Shown here: positions 6,860 through 8,787 of the stretch, one piece after another
Position numbering within the stretch: the first letter of the stretch is position 1
Layout: each line of letters opens with the position of its first letter
DNA from: an uncultured beta proteobacterium
GTDB taxonomy: Bacteria; Pseudomonadota; Gammaproteobacteria; Burkholderiales; Rhodocyclaceae
DNA length: 8,787 bases
NCBI GenBank assembly: GCA_903930395.1
Contig: CAIYYE010000025.1
Location: forward strand, 1 to 8,787
Reading direction: 5' to 3'
The notes under the pieces: model-generated
Databases searched by the model: none
What the model was told of the DNA's origin: nothing
What the model saw: only the letters and a program-made list of their open reading frames with translations
Program-made: the position numbers and the translations under genes

Positions 6860-7726
6860 TTACTCCAGATTCTGGATCTGCTCGCGCATCTGTTCGATGA
6901 GCAGCTTGAGTTCCATTGATGCCTGCGACACTTCGGTGATCGCCGACTTCGAGCCGAGTGTATTGGCTTCGCGATTGAGTTCCTGCATGAGGAAATCGAG
7001 GCGCTTGCCGCAGGCGCCGCCGTGTTTCAGGACCCGCTCGACTTCATCGAGGTGGGTCGTCAGACGGGCCAGTTCTTCGGCGACATCGATGCGCGTGGCA
7101 AAGACGGCAACTTCCTGCAGCACGCGCTCGTCGCTGGCGCCGCCGAGGGCTTCGGTCAGGCGCTGGCGCAGCTTGTCGGTGTAGATGGCCTGGGCTTCGG
7201 GAATGCGTGGGGCGACGCGGCGGACGATGTCGCGCATGGCGTTGACGCGGTCGATGATGGTGTCGGCCAGTTTGTCACCTTCGCGGCCGCGCGTCGCGGT
7301 GAAATCGGCCAGCGCCTCGCGGGCCAGGGCCATGACTTCCGGGCTGAGGGCGGCAAAATCGACGTTCTGTTCGCCGAACATGCCCGGCCAGCGCAGGGTT
7401 TCGTTAACCGACAGCGGCGTCGCTTCGGGCATTTCGCTGCGCACACGTTCGTTCAGAGACTTGAGCGTGACGAGCAATTCGCCGTTGATTTTCAGTTGTT
7501 CGGCCTTGGCCGCGGCCGCATTGAAAGAGAGGCGACACTCCACCTTGCCGCGCGTGATTTTCGTCGCGAGCAATTCGCGCAGCGGGATTTCGAGTGAACG
7601 GAGGTCTTCGGCAACCCGGAAATGAAAATCGAGATACCGCGAATTGACGCTTTTTAGCTCTAGTTGCAAGCTTCCTTGTTCAAAATCTCGCGTTTTAACG
7701 GCATAACCAGTCATACTACAAATCAT
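6860..7726 (-). CDS. yicC: YicC family endoribonuclease
   Basis: Member of the conserved YicC family; E. coli YicC has been reported to act as an endoribonuclease, including a role in small-RNA turnover, so an RNA-processing role is inferred here. The 288 residues match the family. The N-terminal signature MICSMTGYA is followed by the ELKSVNSRYLD motif at about 24-34, and RGKVEC lies near residues 59-64. The C-terminal domain contains RIDVAEELARLTTHLDE, GKRLDFLMQELNREANTLGSKS and a final helix ending in Glu. The start at 7726 is supported by AGGAGG (7741-7736) at 9 nt and by agreement with the E. coli N-terminus. It appears to be the first gene of the minus-strand operon and is divergent from the kinase gene. 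Its last codons carry the gmk ribosome site. Confidence 0.95.
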   Translation of the reverse strand: MICSMTGYAVKTRDFEQGSLQLELKSVNSRYLDFHFRVAEDLRSLEIPLRELLATKITRGKVECRLSFNAAAAKAEQLKINGELLVTLKSLNERVRSEMPEATPLSVNETLRWPGMFGEQNVDFAALSPEVMALAREALADFTATRGREGDKLADTIIDRVNAMRDIVRRVAPRIPEAQAIYTDKLRQRLTEALGGASDERVLQEVAVFATRIDVAEELARLTTHLDEVERVLKHGGACGKRLDFLMQELNREANTLGSKSAITEVSQASMELKLLIEQMREQIQNLE

Positions 7727-7802
7727 TATCGGGAGCCTCCTGCTTTACAGTCCGGACAACACGCCCGAAAATGCCTGAAATTGCATATTAACCGCGAGAT
7801 CC
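7727..7802. promoter_or_regulatory. Divergent intergenic region between yicC and the kinase
   Basis: This 76-bp gap must hold the start signals of two opposite units, or at least their leaders. It contains the yicC Shine-Dalgarno AGGAGG (7741-7736, minus strand), an AT-rich patch at 7778-7791 that includes TATTAA on the plus strand, and a TCCGGA palindrome at 7751-7756. I cannot find a convincing paired -35/-10 in either direction. The kinase has only a weak ribosome site (GAG, about 5 nt before ATG). A six-codon open frame (7771-7791, MPEIAY) lies just before the kinase but nothing supports its translation. Confidence 0.45.
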
Positions 7803-8747
7803 ATGGCGCAACAAGCCAATCAGCCACTACCCAACGGCTTCACGCTGGAGGAGTACACCATCGACCGCCAGCTTTCGCTCGGCGGCTTTTCCATTGTCTA
7901 TCTGGCGACCGATCACGCGGGCGAACAGGTGGCCATCAAGGAGTACCTGCCGAATAGCCTGGCCTTGCGGACACGCGGTGAAATTAACCCGGTGATTAGT
8001 GCCGAGCACCTCGGGGCCTTCCGCTATGGCATGAAGTGCTTCTTCGAGGAAGGCCGGGCCCTGGCCCGTTTGTCCCATCCCAACGTGATTCGCGTGCTGA
8101 ACTTCTTTCGCGCCAACGAAACCGTTTACATGGTCATGGAATACGAGCACGGCCGGACGTTGCAGGAGTTCATCCAGAAACATCAGGGACACATTTCCGA
8201 GCGTTTCATCCGCGGCGTCTTTACCCGCATGCTGAACGGCTTGCGCGAAGTTCATTCGAACAAGCTGCTGCATCTCGACCTCAAACCCTCGAACATCTAT
8301 TTGCGCAGCGACAACACGCCGGTCCTCATCGACTTCGGGGCCGCCCGCCAGACGCTGGCGACCGACCAGCCCATCCTCAAGCCGATGTATACCCCCGGCT
8401 TTGCCTCGCCCGAGCATTACGGCTCGCGCAAGGATCTCGGGCCATGGAGCGACATCTACAGCGTCGGCGCCTCGATGTATGCCTGCCTGGCCGGCAGCGC
8501 GCCGCAGGCGGCCGACCTGCGCATGAAAAAGGACACCCTGGTGCCGGCCATGATGCGCTGGGATGGCCAGTTCTCGGACCGTCTGCTCGAAATCATCGAC
8601 TGGTGTCTCAACCTCAATCACCTTTACCGGCCGCAAAGCGTCTTTGCCCTGCAAAAAGCGCTGGTCGAAACTGTCACCCCACCCCGTCCGAAGCCGGCGC
8701 CAAACTGGATTGGCCGCTTTGTCGACAAACTCAGGAAACCGATCTAA
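7803..8747 (+). CDS. Cytoplasmic Ser/Thr protein kinase of Hanks type, non-RD catalytic loop
   Basis: A 314-residue single-domain kinase expected to phosphorylate Ser/Thr of unknown targets. The ATP loop LSLGGFSIVY is at 24-33, the ATP-anchoring lysine is K46 in VAIKEY, and the likely helix-C glutamate lies in the FFEEGRALARLSHPN stretch. The catalytic loop HLDLKPSN (157-164) carries catalytic D159, K161 and N164. DFG is at 177-179, and an APE-like SPEH segment and WSDIYSVGA follow. The arginine normally before the catalytic Asp (HRD) is leucine, and the first and third glycines of the usual GxGxxG loop are Ser25 and Ser30. It is probably active, since the Lys, Asp and DFG are all present. 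No transmembrane or sensor domain follows; the tail after about residue 290 is a short Pro-rich linker and a basic end. The stop overlaps the next gene by 1 nt (TAATG), implying co-expression with the phosphatase. I do not recognise a specific gene name. Confidence 0.9.
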   Translation: MAQQANQPLPNGFTLEEYTIDRQLSLGGFSIVYLATDHAGEQVAIKEYLPNSLALRTRGEINPVISAEHLGAFRYGMKCFFEEGRALARLSHPNVIRVLNFFRANETVYMVMEYEHGRTLQEFIQKHQGHISERFIRGVFTRMLNGLREVHSNKLLHLDLKPSNIYLRSDNTPVLIDFGAARQTLATDQPILKPMYTPGFASPEHYGSRKDLGPWSDIYSVGASMYACLAGSAPQAADLRMKKDTLVPAMMRWDGQFSDRLLEIIDWCLNLNHLYRPQSVFALQKALVETVTPPRPKPAPNWIGRFVDKLRKPI

Positions 8748-8787
8748 TGCGATTTACCATTTATCAGGAAAGCCGTCAGGGCGGCCG
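8747..8787 (+). CDS. Start of probable PP2C-type protein phosphatase (cut by right edge)
   Basis: Only 13 complete codons are visible. The N-terminus begins MRFTIYQESRQGG, which resembles the start of bacterial PP2C/Stp-type phosphatases, where a S-R-x-G-G-R stretch leads into the metal-binding NQD motif. That motif would fall outside the window. The ATG shares its A with the kinase stop (TAATG), and an AGGAAA about 8 nt upstream may serve as ribosome site. Kinase-phosphatase pairs are a common bacterial arrangement, which supports the call, but the evidence in sequence is short. Confidence 0.6.
   Translation, partial: MRFTIYQESRQGG

Noticed and set aside
7732..7740. GGAG-C-CTCC inverted repeat over the yicC ribosome site
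   Set aside because: The repeat has a 1-nt centre, so a real hairpin would have only 3 base pairs; unlikely to control translation.
7771..7791. Six-codon leader frame before the kinase (MPEIAY)
   Set aside because: Too short to judge, with no clear ribosome site or regulatory codon run.
7827..8654. 275-codon minus-strand frame opposite the kinase
   Set aside because: The plus-strand kinase has all core kinase motifs in order; the reverse frame shows none of its own.

Overview
The window looks like a piece of chromosome from a GC-rich betaproteobacterium. A denitrifying member of the Rhodocyclales (Dechloromonas/Azonexus/Azospira type) is the best guess. That guess rests on the yicC-gmk-rpoZ-spoT order with a divergent kinase/phosphatase pair, the short omega subunit, and nap-type genes next door. 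It is inferred from gene content and protein style, not from a marker gene.

Layout. On the minus strand, read from right to left, a very compact run starts near 7.73 kb: yicC (YicC-type endoribonuclease), gmk (guanylate kinase), rpoZ (RNA polymerase omega), spoT (bifunctional (p)ppGpp synthetase/hydrolase), a D-amino-acid dehydrogenase (dadA) and a TatD-family metal-dependent hydrolase. Gaps in this run are 3, 15 and 21 nt, followed by overlaps of 4 nt (spoT/dadA) and 7 nt (dadA/tatD). This is very probably one transcription unit. After a gap of about 150 nt come napG and napH (cut by the left edge), again on the minus strand and overlapping by 4 nt. These encode the Tat-exported and membrane iron-sulfur proteins that pass quinol electrons to periplasmic nitrate reductase. 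On the plus strand, from 7.80 kb, a small cytoplasmic Ser/Thr protein kinase is followed with a 1-nt overlap by the first 13 codons of what looks like a PP2C-type phosphatase, cut by the right edge.

How the genes fit together. Gmk makes GDP from GMP and so feeds the GTP/GDP pool that SpoT pyrophosphorylates. Omega forms part of a ppGpp-binding site on RNA polymerase. The stringent-response core is therefore co-transcribed with its substrate supply and one of its targets. dadA and tatD are an add-on, translationally coupled to spoT through a TTG start with a strong Shine-Dalgarno sequence. napGH is probably a separate, oxygen-regulated unit; a degenerate FNR-like site lies upstream.

Most of the window is conserved core metabolism, and I see no mobile element, CRISPR array, tRNA, rRNA or clearly novel system. 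The points most worth a second look are the spoT-dadA-tatD coupling, the placement of napGH without napA upstream, and the divergent non-RD kinase with its phosphatase partner.
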